From Streptococcaceae bacterium ESL0687 (GTDB lineage Bacteria > Bacillota > Bacilli > Lactobacillales > Streptococcaceae), in NCBI GenBank assembly GCA_029392475.1, contig CP113940.1:1178001-1242000 (forward strand): a stretch of DNA of 64,000 nucleotides. The letters are read 5' to 3'. This document shows positions 9,502 to 18,225 of this stretch, one piece after another. The position numbers and the translations under genes are program-made. The notes under the pieces are model-generated. The model was not told the DNA's origin. It saw only the letters and a program-made list of their open reading frames with translations, and searched no databases. The first letter of the stretch is position 1; the number at the start of each line of letters is the position of its first letter.

Positions 9502-10011
9502 CTATTTCATGGCCTCACTTAATTTTTCAACAAAGAGGTAGGCTGCTGGGCAGTACTCTGTGTTTTTGAGGGTTAAGTGATTGATTTGATAAATCCTTTT
9601 GCGGTCAGTATGAGGAAACTCACGGCAGGCCTTGGGGCGGACACTGTAAATGTCGCAGAGATTATCACAACCCAGGAAAGGACAGGGCATGGACTGGAAG
9701 ACCTTGTCGCCATCTTCGTCAACCCGTAGGTAACTAGCCTCAAAGTCAGCTAGTTTCATGCGCTCTTTTTTAGCCACTCTTTCAATATCAGCCTCGGTCC
9801 ATAAGGGACCAAGCCCCTTGCAGCAGTTGGCACATTTGGTACAGTCGACTTCTGCAAAAACCTCATCATGAATGGCCTTGGTTAATTTGTCCAGATTCTT
9901 TGGTTTTTTCTTTTTAAGGTTGGCTAGGAATTTTTCATGGGTCTTTCTTTTTTGAAGGGCCAAATCCCTGTAGTAGTCTACATCTATTCTATTGTCAATT
10001 TCTTTAATCAT
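9502..10011 (-). CDS. YkgJ family cysteine cluster protein
   Basis: A 169-aa protein with the cysteine layout of the YkgJ (CxxCxxCC) family: CTKCANCC in the middle, then CPFLGCDNLC, RPKACREFPH and a final Cys in NTEYCPAA. The family is thought to bind a metal or an iron-sulfur cluster; no reaction is established. The start at 10011 (MIKEIDNRID) was chosen because the longer frame begins inside the T-box terminator stem; its binding site (GAAAGATG) is weak. It lies between the T-box leader and thrS, 57 bp before thrS, so it is expected to be induced on threonine shortage. The reason for that link is unknown. Confidence 0.8.
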   Translation of the reverse strand: MIKEIDNRIDVDYYRDLALQKRKTHEKFLANLKKKKPKNLDKLTKAIHDEVFAEVDCTKCANCCKGLGPLWTEADIERVAKKERMKLADFEASYLRVDEDGDKVFQSMPCPFLGCDNLCDIYSVRPKACREFPHTDRKRIYQINHLTLKNTEYCPAAYLFVEKLSEAMK

Positions 10012-10046
10012 CTTTACATCTTTCTCATGGCAAGTGGATTTTTGAG

Positions 10047-10261
10047 TATAAAAAAAGCCCAAGCCATGCTTAGGACGTCGTAACGTGGTACCACCTAGGT
10101 TTGGGTAAAACTACCCCTCTACTAGTCTTAACGCGACCCACGCACAAGGTTTCCCAAGTGTTTTTCTAAAGTAGTCTTGAACAAGTCCCTTTGATAGGCT
10201 TCCACCGTCCCCATCTCGCTTTAAAAGCTTAAATGCACAAGTTGTCTTTAAATCTATTATA
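10047..10261 (-). promoter_or_regulatory. T-box leader (threonine) with promoter
   Basis: The reverse strand carries the T-box core AGGTGGTACCACG at 10084-10096, followed by the attenuator ending TTGGGCTTTTTTT (about 10047-10057). Stem I features lie upstream (GCGAG near 10218, GACGGTGGAAG apical region). The best specifier candidate is ACT (Thr) in CAAGACTACTTT near 10166-10177, which agrees with thrS downstream but was assigned by eye. The promoter is TTGAAA (10278-10283), 16-bp spacer, TATAAT (10256-10261). Uncharged tRNA-Thr should stabilise the antiterminator. Confidence 0.88.
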
Positions 10262-10301
10262 TCCCTTTGAGTAAATTTTTCAAGTCATAAAATTCAATAA
10301 A

Positions 10302-10325
10302 AAAAACGACCTGAGGTCGTTTTTA
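10302..10325 (-). terminator. mntH terminator
   Basis: AAAACGACC/GGTCGTTTT with a 3-base loop, overlapping the mntH stop codon and followed by T on the reverse strand. Confidence 0.85.
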
Positions 10326-11663
10326 AAACATGCTGATAATCAGTTGGACATTTAAAACAGTAAGAACTGTTACTGCTATCCAAGCTAGAATAGAAAGAAT
10401 TCTCTTATTTTTAAATCTTTCACCCATGATTTTTTTGCTACTTGTAAAGTAGACTAAAGGAATCATTGAGGCTGGAAGGGCAATACTTAGAAAGACCTGA
10501 CTTCCAACCATAAGATCATCAAGGGCTCCTTCATTTCCATTATAGTAAATGGCACATGCAAGGACTGGAAGAACTGACAGGGCACGGGTTATAAGTCTTC
10601 TTGACCAGGCAGGAATTTTCAAGTGAATGAATCCTTCCATAACAACCTGTCCTGTAAGGGTTCCAGTAATTGTTGAATTTTGTCCACTGGCAAGAAGGGC
10701 TACTGCAAAAAGGGTTGAGAGAAGAGGACTGGCTACATCTCCTGCAATATTTTTATCTTTAAGGGCGTCATAAAGGGCTGTAAAGGTTCCAAGGTCTTCC
10801 TTGGTTCCATAAAACATGGCAGCCCCTAAAATTAGAAGCAGGCAGTTGATAATAAAGGCCACTGACAGCTGGATATTTGAATCCCAGGTTGAGAAACGAA
10901 CTGCACGCGCCACTTTTTCCTCATCCTGCCTGTCATACTTCCTACTTTGAGTTATTGATGAATGCAGGTAAAGATTATGAGGCATAACTGTTGCCCCTAC
11001 AATCCCAAGGGCCATTGTGAGCTCACCGCGGTTAAGGATTTGTTTTTTAGGAACGAATCCTTCTACAATTGAGGCAAAACTTGGATTAGAAAGAGCAACC
11101 TCGTACCCAAAGACCACCAAAATAACTCCAATTAGACTGATTACAATTGCTTCAATTTTCCTAAAGCCAAGTCTCATCATGAACAATAGAAGAAAGACAT
11201 CAAAGACTGTTAAAATTACCCCAAAGACAATCGGAATGTCAAAGAGAAGGTTAAGGGCTATGGCGCCTCCTATAACTTCTGCAATATCCGTTGCCATAAT
11301 TGCAAGTTCTGTTACAATCCAGAGAATAAATCCAACTCTTTTACTGGTATATTTTCTTGTCGCCTGGGCCAAATCAAGCCCTGTTACAATCCCAAGTTTT
11401 GCTGCCATATATTGAAGCAACATGGCAATAAGGCTTGAAAGCATGATAACTGATAGAAGAAGGTAACCATATTGAGACCCCCCGCCAATTGATGTAATCC
11501 AGTTCCCTGGATCCATATATCCAACAGCAACCAAAGCTCCTGGACCTGAAAAGGCCATGAGATTCTTCCAAAAACTATTGTCCTTTGGAACATCAACCGT
11601 TCCGTTGATCTCTTCAAGACTTGGACCATTAGCATACCTGGTAAAACTATTTTCTTTTTTCAC
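10323..11663 (-). CDS. mntH: Nramp manganese/divalent metal transporter MntH
   Basis: A 446-aa proton-coupled Mn(II)/Fe(II) importer of the Nramp family, with about 11 membrane helices. The metal-binding DPGNW motif of TM1 and the [10 protein letters not shown] motif of TM6 are both present, and the length is normal. The start codon is GTG at 11663 with AAGGATTAG upstream, giving a 20-30-residue cytosolic N-terminus. It is a single gene between two terminators. A strong promoter (TTTACA-17-TATAAT) is flanked upstream by a palindrome resembling MntR/DtxR-family boxes, so repression by manganese or iron is likely. Lactic acid bacteria use Mn for peroxide and superoxide defence, which fits with dpr nearby. 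Confidence 0.94.
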   Translation of the reverse strand: MKKENSFTRYANGPSLEEINGTVDVPKDNSFWKNLMAFSGPGALVAVGYMDPGNWITSIGGGSQYGYLLLSVIMLSSLIAMLLQYMAAKLGIVTGLDLAQATRKYTSKRVGFILWIVTELAIMATDIAEVIGGAIALNLLFDIPIVFGVILTVFDVFLLLFMMRLGFRKIEAIVISLIGVILVVFGYEVALSNPSFASIVEGFVPKKQILNRGELTMALGIVGATVMPHNLYLHSSITQSRKYDRQDEEKVARAVRFSTWDSNIQLSVAFIINCLLLILGAAMFYGTKEDLGTFTALYDALKDKNIAGDVASPLLSTLFAVALLASGQNSTITGTLTGQVVMEGFIHLKIPAWSRRLITRALSVLPVLACAIYYNGNEGALDDLMVGSQVFLSIALPASMIPLVYFTSSKKIMGERFKNKRILSILAWIAVTVLTVLNVQLIISMF

Positions 11664-11740
11664 AACTACTAATCCTTTCGATTATTATTTTTTAAAACAT
11701 TACAATTTAAAATAAAGCTCCTACTTTTCAATACTAGTTC

Positions 11741-11792
11741 ATTATAGAAGATTAAATTATAGATGTAAAGAAAAAATTAAGGCTAACCTAAA
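11741..11792 (-). promoter_or_regulatory. mntH promoter and putative metal-regulator operator
   Basis: Reverse strand: -35 TTTACA (11764-11769), 17-bp spacer, -10 TATAAT (11741-11746). Just upstream of the -35, at 11777-11792, the sequence TTTAGGTTAGCCTTAA is an imperfect dyad close to the DtxR/MntR-type consensus (TTAGGTTAGCCTAA). No mntR gene is in the window. Confidence 0.65.
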
Positions 11793-11801
11793 CTTTTTTG
11801 T

Positions 11802-11826
11802 AAAAAAATTAGACCCAAGGTCTAAT
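11802..11826 (-). terminator. ylbG terminator
   Basis: ATTAGACC/GGTCTAAT stem with a 3-base loop, then a T run on the reverse strand, 7 bp after the ylbG stop. Confidence 0.88.
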
Positions 11827-11832
11827 CTTATT

Positions 11833-12084
11833 CTAATATTCTTCTGAAAAATTCATTTCAAGGTCTGGGAGAAAGCTTTCTTCGACTCCCTTAACAAAAT
11901 GAAGTCCCGCAAGTTCAGCCTTTATTTGCTCATAATCCTCTTCATTGACATAAATCTTTACATAACGCAGCCTTTTTGAGGTATAAACAAAATCACCATA
12001 TTTTTTAAGTCTTCTTACATGCTTGTAACTGTTATAGTAGACATATAAGGCCCTTCTTTTTTGGAGTTCAAATTTAACTTCCAC
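11833..12084 (-). CDS. ylbG: YlbG family protein (DUF2129)
   Basis: An 83-aa protein matching the small cytosolic YlbG family (DUF2129), function unknown, with the typical opening MEVKFELQKRRALYVYYN. The start is a GTG at 12084 behind a very purine-rich binding site (GAAGGGGGGAATCTT); the longer ATG-started frame runs inside ylbF and is not supported. It overlaps the ylbF 3' end by 11 bp, so the two are translationally coupled. The ylbF-ylbG order is conserved in Bacillus, where YlbF (RicF) works with YaaT and YmcA as a maturation factor for RNase Y. Confidence 0.85.
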   Translation of the reverse strand: MEVKFELQKRRALYVYYNSYKHVRRLKKYGDFVYTSKRLRYVKIYVNEEDYEQIKAELAGLHFVKGVEESFLPDLEMNFSEEY

Positions 12085-12502
12085 AAGATTCCCCCCTTCC
12101 GTGATGACCCTTTTTTGAAAACGGTAGTCCCTCATCAATACTTATATCTTCTGAGATAGTAGCTGCTATATCCCTAGTTAAATCAGCTAGAAGGCCCTGC
12201 AAATCATTTTCTGCAAGCCTTAATTTATAAACATGCTCATTGAGGTTTACCTCCCTCTGGAGCCCTCTTATCTCCCTTTGAAGCTCTTTTAACTCCGGCC
12301 GGTAGGGTAAATAAGCCTCATTTTCTGCTAAAAGTTGATTTTTTTCTAGTAGGTCTTTAAGCTGTTCTTGAAGAAAAATATCTGCTTCAAAATCCGCCTG
12401 GGCCTTCTTGTAATTATTCACCTGATCAAAGGATAAAAAGCTGGCAACTATTTTATCAATTACATCATCTATTTTTGCTAAACTTTCATTTACAATTAAC
12501 AT
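12074..12502 (-). CDS. ylbF: YlbF/YmcA (RicF-like) family regulator
   Basis: A 142-aa protein of the DUF964 (YlbF/YmcA) family. It is almost wholly helical and hydrophilic, with a heptad-like core (roughly residues 25-110), and ends in a Gly/His/Cys tail (KKGHHGRGESCGS). In B. subtilis the related YlbF forms a complex with YmcA and YaaT that binds iron-sulfur clusters and directs RNase Y cleavage. The C-terminal Cys here is a single residue and cannot be called a ligand. It is first in a two-gene unit with ylbG; the binding site before the ATG is weak. Confidence 0.8.
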   Translation of the reverse strand: MLIVNESLAKIDDVIDKIVASFLSFDQVNNYKKAQADFEADIFLQEQLKDLLEKNQLLAENEAYLPYRPELKELQREIRGLQREVNLNEHVYKLRLAENDLQGLLADLTRDIAATISEDISIDEGLPFSKKGHHGRGESCGS

Positions 12503-12628
12503 GCCCTTATTATAGCAAATATTTTAATTTGGCAAAGCTTTAACCCTATAACTTTCTCTAGTCCCTACTATAAAAAAGGCTATTTCTATGTTAAAATACT
12601 AATTAATGAAATTTTGAAAGAGGTTACC

Positions 12629-13291
12629 ATGGAAGAATATTTTGATAAACTATCTGCTAAAAATAAGGATTACTTAATCACTGTTTCAAGGCAGCTCAGT
12701 GAAAACGGAAAAAGTAAGGATCAAATTGATGAGATTTTTAAAGAGCATATAGATGAAATCATAAGCCATCAGGAAAGAGGGATTCCTGCCCGTAACTTCC
12801 TAGGTACTCCAAGTGCTTTTGCTGGTCAGTTCATCGAAAAAAATGACCAAGGAGCAAAGACTGAAAGTAAGACTGTAAACACTAACAAATACCTCATGTG
12901 GCTTGATAACTTCCTGTTACTTCTTGGAGTTCTTGCTGCTGTTAATGGTGGAGTTGGGCTTTTCAGTAAAAACCCTCAGACCTACGGAATAATAACCCTA
13001 TTAATTATGAGTGCAGGTGCAGGTCTTATCATGAGCCTCATGTACAATAATTTTTCTAAAAAGGATGAGCAAAAATCAGGTGGTCGTTTTAAATCATTTG
13101 CCTTTATGACCCTTGCTATGTTTGCCTGGATTGCAGTTTTTGTTCTTGCTTCCCTTCTGCCGCAAGCAATCAACCCAACCCCATCACCACTTGTAACCCT
13201 AATAATTGGTCTAGTGGCCCTAGTAGTCCGCTACTTTGTTAAAAAACACTATAACATTCAAAGCTCAATGACTAACTACCAGTCTAAATAA
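12629..13291 (+). CDS. DUF1129 family membrane protein
   Basis: A 220-aa protein. An N-terminal soluble helical domain of about 90 residues (MEEYFDKLSAKNKDYLITVS, then a GTPSAFAGQF turn) is followed by four hydrophobic segments (about residues 93-110, 120-137, 155-175 and 185-202). This is the layout of DUF1129, common in lactococci and streptococci and without known function. ATG 12629 is preferred over the upstream TTG because AGAGGTTACC lies directly before it. The N-terminal domain resembles the cytosolic domains of DUF1700/DUF1129 proteins often found beside PadR regulators, but no PadR gene is adjacent. It is monocistronic with a strong terminator shared with the convergent tetR. Confidence 0.75.
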   Translation: MEEYFDKLSAKNKDYLITVSRQLSENGKSKDQIDEIFKEHIDEIISHQERGIPARNFLGTPSAFAGQFIEKNDQGAKTESKTVNTNKYLMWLDNFLLLLGVLAAVNGGVGLFSKNPQTYGIITLLIMSAGAGLIMSLMYNNFSKKDEQKSGGRFKSFAFMTLAMFAWIAVFVLASLLPQAINPTPSPLVTLIIGLVALVVRYFVKKHYNIQSSMTNYQSK

Positions 13292-13294
13292 AAA

Positions 13295-13327
13295 GAAAAA
13301 GATAATCTAAATTAGATTATCTTTTTT
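13295..13327. terminator. Bidirectional terminator between DUF1129 gene and tetR
   Basis: AAAAAGATAATCTAA/TTAGATTATCTTTTT perfect stem with A and T runs on both sides. Confidence 0.9.
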
Positions 13328-13332
13328 ATTTT

Positions 13333-13902
13333 TTATGAGTTATTGATGGCTGTAAAAAAACCATTTAAAAACACATCAATAACAAGATCAGCAAGTTCTT
13401 CAGCACTTAGTTTATTATCCTCTTGGGTAAAGGACTTAAATGTTTGAATTAAAATATCAACAGAGTATAATCCGAGTAAGGAAGTTTTTTCATTTTTTTC
13501 AACTTCCAAGTGTCTATTGGAGAAGAAACTTTGATTGAGTTCCTTCTTTAATTTTTCAGAAAAACCTGACCCTGCATTATCACTTAAGAGGCAATTGATT
13601 TCTTTAGCGTAAATTTTAAGATGGTTTAGATGCTCAATAACATTTTCTCTTATAAAGTCTGTGTCATCATAGTTAAAGTCAGCTGGCCTTTTACCCTTCA
13701 TACCAGATAAAATTTCATCTTCCATTTCATCAATTAGGTTGTATTTATCTTCGTAGTACCTATAAAAGCTACTTCTATTTAATTCAGCCTGATTTACAAT
13801 GTCATTTATGGTTATCTGGTCGAATCTTTTATCAGCCATTAGACTTATCAGGGCAGATTTTATTTTCTTTCTGGTTGTTTCAGTTTTTTTGGTATATTCC
13901 AT
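13333..13902 (-). CDS. TetR family transcriptional regulator
   Basis: A 189-aa repressor-type protein. The N-terminal HTH (residues about 10-55) shows the TetR pattern TRKKIKSALISLMADKRFDQITINDIVNQAELNRSSFYRYY, split here as it reads through. The C-terminal ligand domain is poorly conserved, as usual. ATG 13902 was chosen because GGAGGGATT precedes it. It is divergent from a DHA2-type multidrug exporter with a 24-bp palindrome in the 152-bp spacer, the standard design of a drug-sensing repressor controlling itself and an efflux pump. The effector cannot be read from the sequence. Confidence 0.88.
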   Translation of the reverse strand: MEYTKKTETTRKKIKSALISLMADKRFDQITINDIVNQAELNRSSFYRYYEDKYNLIDEMEDEILSGMKGKRPADFNYDDTDFIRENVIEHLNHLKIYAKEINCLLSDNAGSGFSEKLKKELNQSFFSNRHLEVEKNEKTSLLGLYSVDILIQTFKSFTQEDNKLSAEELADLVIDVFLNGFFTAINNS

Positions 13903-13940
13903 AATCCCTCCAACCTCCACATTTTAGCACAAATTTATAT

Positions 13941-13964
13941 AATATGTCTTATTTAAGACATATT
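13941..13964. promoter_or_regulatory. TetR-type operator palindrome
   Basis: Perfect inverted repeat: AATATGTCTTA (13941-13951), TT, TAAGACATATT (13954-13964), in the spacer between the divergent tetR and exporter genes. It lies where it could cover the tetR promoter. Confidence 0.8.
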
Positions 13965-14054
13965 GATGATTTTTGAACTAGAAAATAACTTGTAAGAGGC
14001 CTATAATTTAAAAAGTTTTATTAAGTAATTTTTAAGAAAGGATTTACAGATCAA

Positions 14055-15569
14055 ATGAATGAAACTAACAAAAATTATGACATTCATGGAAAAGAATATA
14101 ACCGCTACGGCGTTCTCTTCCTGATATTGATTGCGACTTTTGCGGGGGCCCTTATGCAGACCTCACTTGGTACTGCTATACCTACCCTAATGAAGGCTTT
14201 TGATATCGACTTAAATACTGCCCAACAGGCAACAACCTGGTTCCTCCTTGCTAATGGAATCATGGTTCCATTATCGGCCTTTCTGGCTACTAAGGTATCG
14301 ACAAAATGGCTCCATATCTTTGCCTATGCTACCTTATTAATTGGGATTTTAGCAACTGCTCTAACGCCTGAGAATAGTTCATCTTGGTGGATCTTTATCA
14401 TCGGACGTGTCCTTGCTGCGATTGCAGTTGGTATTATGATGCCCCTCATGCAAATTGTTATATTAAACATGTTTGCTCCTAAAGAACGCGCACTTGCCAT
14501 GGGGCTTAGTGGGCTTGTAGTTGGTATGGCACCAGCCATTGGGCCAACTCTATCTGGATGGATTCTTGAAAAAGATCATATCATTTTCGGTTTAACAATT
14601 TCTAATTCTTGGAGAACTATCTTCGTTATCCCTGCAATTGTAATTGGTATCGCCCTTGTTCTTGCACCATTCTTGATGAAAGACATCATCCATACTAAAA
14701 ATATTAAACTGGACTACCCGTCTCTTATCCTATCAGTTGTTGGTTTCGGTGCCTTCCTTTGGGGATTCACAAACGTTGCCTCACATGGTTGGAGCGACTT
14801 CGCACGCGTTATCCTTCCAATTGCAAGTGGTGTCCTACTTCTCGTAATTTTTGCATTTAGACAACTTAAACTACCTGAACCTTTCCTTGATATTAAGGTC
14901 TTCAAGGTTAAAGAATTTACAATTCCAACTATTGGATTAATCCTTTCAACCATGGCCATGTTCGGAGTTGAGATGATGCTTCCAACTTATATGCAAAATA
15001 TACATGGTTTATCACCTCTAAATTCAGGTCTTGCCCTTCTACCAGGTGCCCTTATGATTGGTCTAATGTCTCCAGTAAATGGTATCCTTTATAATAAGGT
15101 TGGAGTTAAGAAGATGGCCTTCCTTGGTTTCATCATCTTAGGACTTGGTACCCTACCATTTGTCTTCCTAACTGAAGCTACTCCAGTTAGCCTGATTGTT
15201 GTCTTATATGGAATTAGGATGTTTGCTGTTGCCATGCTTATGATGCCTCTTACAACATCTGCTATGGCAGCTCTACCAGTTGAAAAAGCAACCCACGGTA
15301 CTGCAGCTAACAATACTTTAAGACAGATTGCTTCATCAGTTGTTGTTGCCCTTCTAACTTCAATCACTCAAAACATTATCAATACTAATACACCAGCATC
15401 TTCACTTAAGGAAGCAAATCCTATGGAGTATGCAGATAAAATGCTTATTGCTTCTATGGACGGTTTCCGTGTAGCCTTTGCTGTAGGTTTAAGTTTTGCG
15501 GTTATTGGACTAATCTTTGCCTTCTTCCTAAAAGGAAATAAAAATACAGATAGTGAGGGAGAAAAATAA
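14055..15569 (+). CDS. DHA2 family drug:H+ antiporter (MFS, 14 TM)
   Basis: A 504-aa major facilitator of the DHA2/EmrB-QacA group with about 14 hydrophobic segments. Family motifs are visible: TTWFLLANGIMVPLSAFLATKVSTKW (motif A-like loop after TM2), LAAIAVGIMMPLMQ, and the motif C-like GLVVGMAPAIGPTLSGW in TM5. Such pumps extrude lipophilic drugs or bile salts using the proton gradient; the substrate cannot be inferred. The AAAGGA site is rather far (about 13 bases) from the ATG. The next gene begins directly after the stop codon, so the pair is translationally coupled. Regulation by the adjacent TetR through the palindrome at 13941-13964 is likely. Confidence 0.9.
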   Translation: MNETNKNYDIHGKEYNRYGVLFLILIATFAGALMQTSLGTAIPTLMKAFDIDLNTAQQATTWFLLANGIMVPLSAFLATKVSTKWLHIFAYATLLIGILATALTPENSSSWWIFIIGRVLAAIAVGIMMPLMQIVILNMFAPKERALAMGLSGLVVGMAPAIGPTLSGWILEKDHIIFGLTISNSWRTIFVIPAIVIGIALVLAPFLMKDIIHTKNIKLDYPSLILSVVGFGAFLWGFTNVASHGWSDFARVILPIASGVLLLVIFAFRQLKLPEPFLDIKVFKVKEFTIPTIGLILSTMAMFGVEMMLPTYMQNIHGLSPLNSGLALLPGALMIGLMSPVNGILYNKVGVKKMAFLGFIILGLGTLPFVFLTEATPVSLIVVLYGIRMFAVAMLMMPLTTSAMAALPVEKATHGTAANNTLRQIASSVVVALLTSITQNIINTNTPASSLKEANPMEYADKMLIASMDGFRVAFAVGLSFAVIGLIFAFFLKGNKNTDSEGEK

Positions 15570-16340
15570 ATGATACTTTATATTATAGTTGCCCTAACAA
15601 TTTTAAGCTTCCTAAGTTGGCTAGTTCTTAAGAACAAAGTCCTAAGAGTAACCCTTGGAAGTATTTCAACAATCTTACTTTTTGGAGCAGTTGGCCTTCT
15701 TTCTCTTAATATGTCTGACCACTACGGCATGGAAGAAAAAACTGTTACAAGTGAAACAAGTGATATTTTTACAGCAGGTGATACTTCATCTCCTGCCAAT
15801 ATGTTAATTGCTAACCAAATCGGTAGCGACTCTGGAAATTATGCCATGGTCTTTCGTGACCAGGCTAGTGATGCACAGGCCAGTGCCCACTTTGTTCCAA
15901 ATCAAGATGATATCGTAAACTCTGTTAAAAAATCTGCTAGCTATGAATTATCAGATTCAGCTAAAAGTGCAAATATAGTCACCAAAAAAACTTACTGGGT
16001 TTATAAGTCAGATTTCTATAAGAATCTGTTTGAATTAAAGACAGATGATGAGGATATTAACTTAATCTCTGAGAAGACAACTGTTAACTTGCCTAAGGAT
16101 AGCTGGGTAGTTCTATCAGCTGATCAGGCTAAAAAACTTGGTGAAAAACAAGCCAGCGTAACAGATGAGCAAAAGGCTGCTCAAAAAACTGCCATGGAAA
16201 CTGCTATTAAAACAAAGGTTGCAGAATACATGGCTCAAAATAAAAATGCCAGCAAGGAAGATATTGAAGCATTTACAAAAACTGAAGCAACTAAACTTGC
16301 TGTTGAATCAATCAATACCGCCCTTAAAGGACTTAATTAA
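15570..16340 (+). CDS. DUF4811 domain protein, exporter-linked
   Basis: A 256-aa protein with two N-terminal membrane helices (about residues 2-18 and 28-48) and a long extracytoplasmic or cytosolic Lys/Asp-rich domain ending in a helical tail. It matches the DUF4811 proteins that accompany EmrB/QacA-type exporters in lactobacilli and lactococci; no activity is known. The ATG follows the exporter stop with no gap, and its binding site (GGGAG) lies within the exporter's last codons. An accessory role for the pump is inferred from this fixed pairing. It is followed by a strong bidirectional terminator. Confidence 0.78.
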   Translation: MILYIIVALTILSFLSWLVLKNKVLRVTLGSISTILLFGAVGLLSLNMSDHYGMEEKTVTSETSDIFTAGDTSSPANMLIANQIGSDSGNYAMVFRDQASDAQASAHFVPNQDDIVNSVKKSASYELSDSAKSANIVTKKTYWVYKSDFYKNLFELKTDDEDINLISEKTTVNLPKDSWVVLSADQAKKLGEKQASVTDEQKAAQKTAMETAIKTKVAEYMAQNKNASKEDIEAFTKTEATKLAVESINTALKGLN

Positions 16341-16348
16341 AAACAAAG

Positions 16349-16379
16349 AAAAAACTTCAAGAAATCTTGAAGTTTTTTT
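16349..16379. terminator. Bidirectional terminator
   Basis: AAAAACTTCAAGA/TCTTGAAGTTTTT with an AA loop, serving the DUF4811 gene and the convergent rlmN. Confidence 0.92.
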
Positions 16380-16382
16380 CTT

Positions 16383-17450
16383 TTATGCTTGGACTTTTTC
16401 GTCCTTTAATTGTTTACTTCTTAGCTGACCACAAGCTGCATCGATATCTGTTCCATGTTCCTGACGAATAACACAGTTGATTCCATTCTTCTTAAGAATA
16501 TCATAGAAGGCTAGGACATCTTCTTTTGAAGACCTGCTGTATTGGTCGTGTTCACTTACTGGGTTGTAAGGAATTAAGTTAACATAAACTAACTTTTTCT
16601 TATCCTTTAATAGGTCAGCAAGCTCTTGGGCATGGTGACGTCTATCATTAACACCTGAAAGCATAATGTACTCAAATGTTACACGGCGGTTAGTTTCTTC
16701 GATGTAATAGTCAATTGCTTCAAACAGTTTTTCGATTGGAAAACTTCTGTTGATACGCATGATGCTTGTACGAACATCATTGTTTGGAGCGTGAAGACTA
16801 ACTGCAAGGTTAACCTGAAGACCATTGTGGGCAAATTCACGGATCTTTGGTGCAAGTCCTGAAGTTGATACAGTGATATGACGAGCTCCAATTGCAAGGC
16901 CATTGTCATCATTGATGGTATAAAGGAAGTTTGTTACATTATCATAGTTGTCAAATGGTTCACCAATACCCATTACTACCACGTGGCTTACACGTTCATC
17001 TTGACCACGTTTATCGAAGTATTTTTGCACCAACATGATTTGGGCAACAATTTCTCCAGCTGTAAGGTCACGTTGTTTTTTCAATAGACCACTAGCACAG
17101 AAGGTACAACCAATGTTACAACCTACCTGGGTTGTTACACAAACTGAAAGACCATATTTTTGGCGCATTAAGACTGTTTCAATTAACATACCATCAGGCA
17201 GTTCAAACAAGTATTTAACTGTTCCATCAGCTGATTCCTGGATTACCTTCTCTTCAAGTGGATTAATCACAAAATTCTCTTCCAATTTTTCAAGTAAGTC
17301 CTTAGAAAGATTGGTCATTTGTGAAAATTCATCAACACGTTTCCTGTAAAGCCACTCCCAAATTTGCTTGGCACGGAATTTTTTTTGACCTGCCTCTAGG
17401 ACCCAGTCAGTTAATTGAGCTCGAGTTAGCCCGTAGATTGAATTTTTCAT
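16383..17450 (-). CDS. rlmN: 23S rRNA/tRNA adenine C2-methyltransferase RlmN
   Basis: A 355-aa radical-SAM enzyme that methylates C2 of A2503 in 23S rRNA and A37 in some tRNAs. The cluster motif CNIGCTFC (Cys111, Cys115, Cys118) and the C-terminal catalytic Cys in DIDAACGQL are present, with the N-terminal RNA-binding segment [16 protein letters not shown] 17450 (MKNSIYGL) matches family starts; AAAGGA is upstream at a long spacing. It is probably the last gene of a yunD-like/yutD/rlmN unit, since no terminator is seen between yutD and rlmN. Confidence 0.95.
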   Translation of the reverse strand: MKNSIYGLTRAQLTDWVLEAGQKKFRAKQIWEWLYRKRVDEFSQMTNLSKDLLEKLEENFVINPLEEKVIQESADGTVKYLFELPDGMLIETVLMRQKYGLSVCVTTQVGCNIGCTFCASGLLKKQRDLTAGEIVAQIMLVQKYFDKRGQDERVSHVVVMGIGEPFDNYDNVTNFLYTINDDNGLAIGARHITVSTSGLAPKIREFAHNGLQVNLAVSLHAPNNDVRTSIMRINRSFPIEKLFEAIDYYIEETNRRVTFEYIMLSGVNDRRHHAQELADLLKDKKKLVYVNLIPYNPVSEHDQYSRSSKEDVLAFYDILKKNGINCVIRQEHGTDIDAACGQLRSKQLKDEKVQA

Positions 17451-17523
17451 TATTTTTATTTTTTCCTTTGTATCTTTAGTCAATTTCTCAGTCTATCATC
17501 TTTTTCAGAACTTGACAATAGCT

Positions 17524-18225
17524 TTATTTAGATTCTTGGTCATCTTTTTGAATGATTGTAAAAGTCTGCTTCCCTTTTTTACTAGTTTTGCTAGCTTTTT
17601 CAGAACTCAACTTTCTTCTACTTGGCTCATGCTTTTTATCAGTAACCTTGAATTTTCTTTCCTGGGTATGGGCTGTCTTGGAACTTGTCCTACGGTTACT
17701 TTTAACCCTTCTCTTGTCTTCAGAAATTCTCTTATTATTTTTAGCAAACAAGGCGTCTTTTTTAGGAAGGTCAAGTTTAACACCTTCGGTTTCCAGGACT
17801 TTCTTGGCTGATTTTTCACCCTCTAGGATTTGCATTTCTGTATAAAGAGGATGATCCTCCCTATTTTTTTCCCTAGCCCTTAAGCGCTTGATGATAAAAA
17901 AGGCACACCCGTAGTTACAATATTCATCCAAATAATCTTGAACTGCTGATATTTTTTGCTCATCTGCAATTCTCTTGCGGGAACTTGAATAAAATCCTTT
18001 AAGCCTAAGTTGCTCATGACCCCAGTCCCCTAAAATGTAGTCATATTTAGCTAGGATATCAGAAAATCGTTGGGCTAATTTTTCAGAATCATAGGCTTCC
18101 TTGTAGTTGTAAACCAGCTTAAAAACCTTATCCCCAATTAAAATATCATCACCTTTTGAAATAACCGCCTCACCCTTAAAGCGATTATAATTTTTCATCT
18201 CTTCTGGTATATCTTTCCTATTCAT
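17524..18225 (-). CDS. yutD: YutD family protein (DUF1027) with basic C-terminal tail
   Basis: A 233-aa protein. Residues about 30-120 match the YutD family, with the signature YDYILGDWGHEQLRLKGFY and a CNYGCAFFI segment; the function is unknown. From about residue 150 the protein is a low-complexity tail rich in Lys, Arg, Ser and Thr (for example RRVKSNRRTSSKTAHTQERK), longer than in Bacillus YutD and probably disordered and RNA-binding. It overlaps the end of the upstream nucleotidase gene by 8 bp, indicating translational coupling. Its place beside rlmN suggests a ribosome- or RNA-related role, which is inference. Confidence 0.82.
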   Translation of the reverse strand: MNRKDIPEEMKNYNRFKGEAVISKGDDILIGDKVFKLVYNYKEAYDSEKLAQRFSDILAKYDYILGDWGHEQLRLKGFYSSSRKRIADEQKISAVQDYLDEYCNYGCAFFIIKRLRAREKNREDHPLYTEMQILEGEKSAKKVLETEGVKLDLPKKDALFAKNNKRISEDKRRVKSNRRTSSKTAHTQERKFKVTDKKHEPSRRKLSSEKASKTSKKGKQTFTIIQKDDQESK

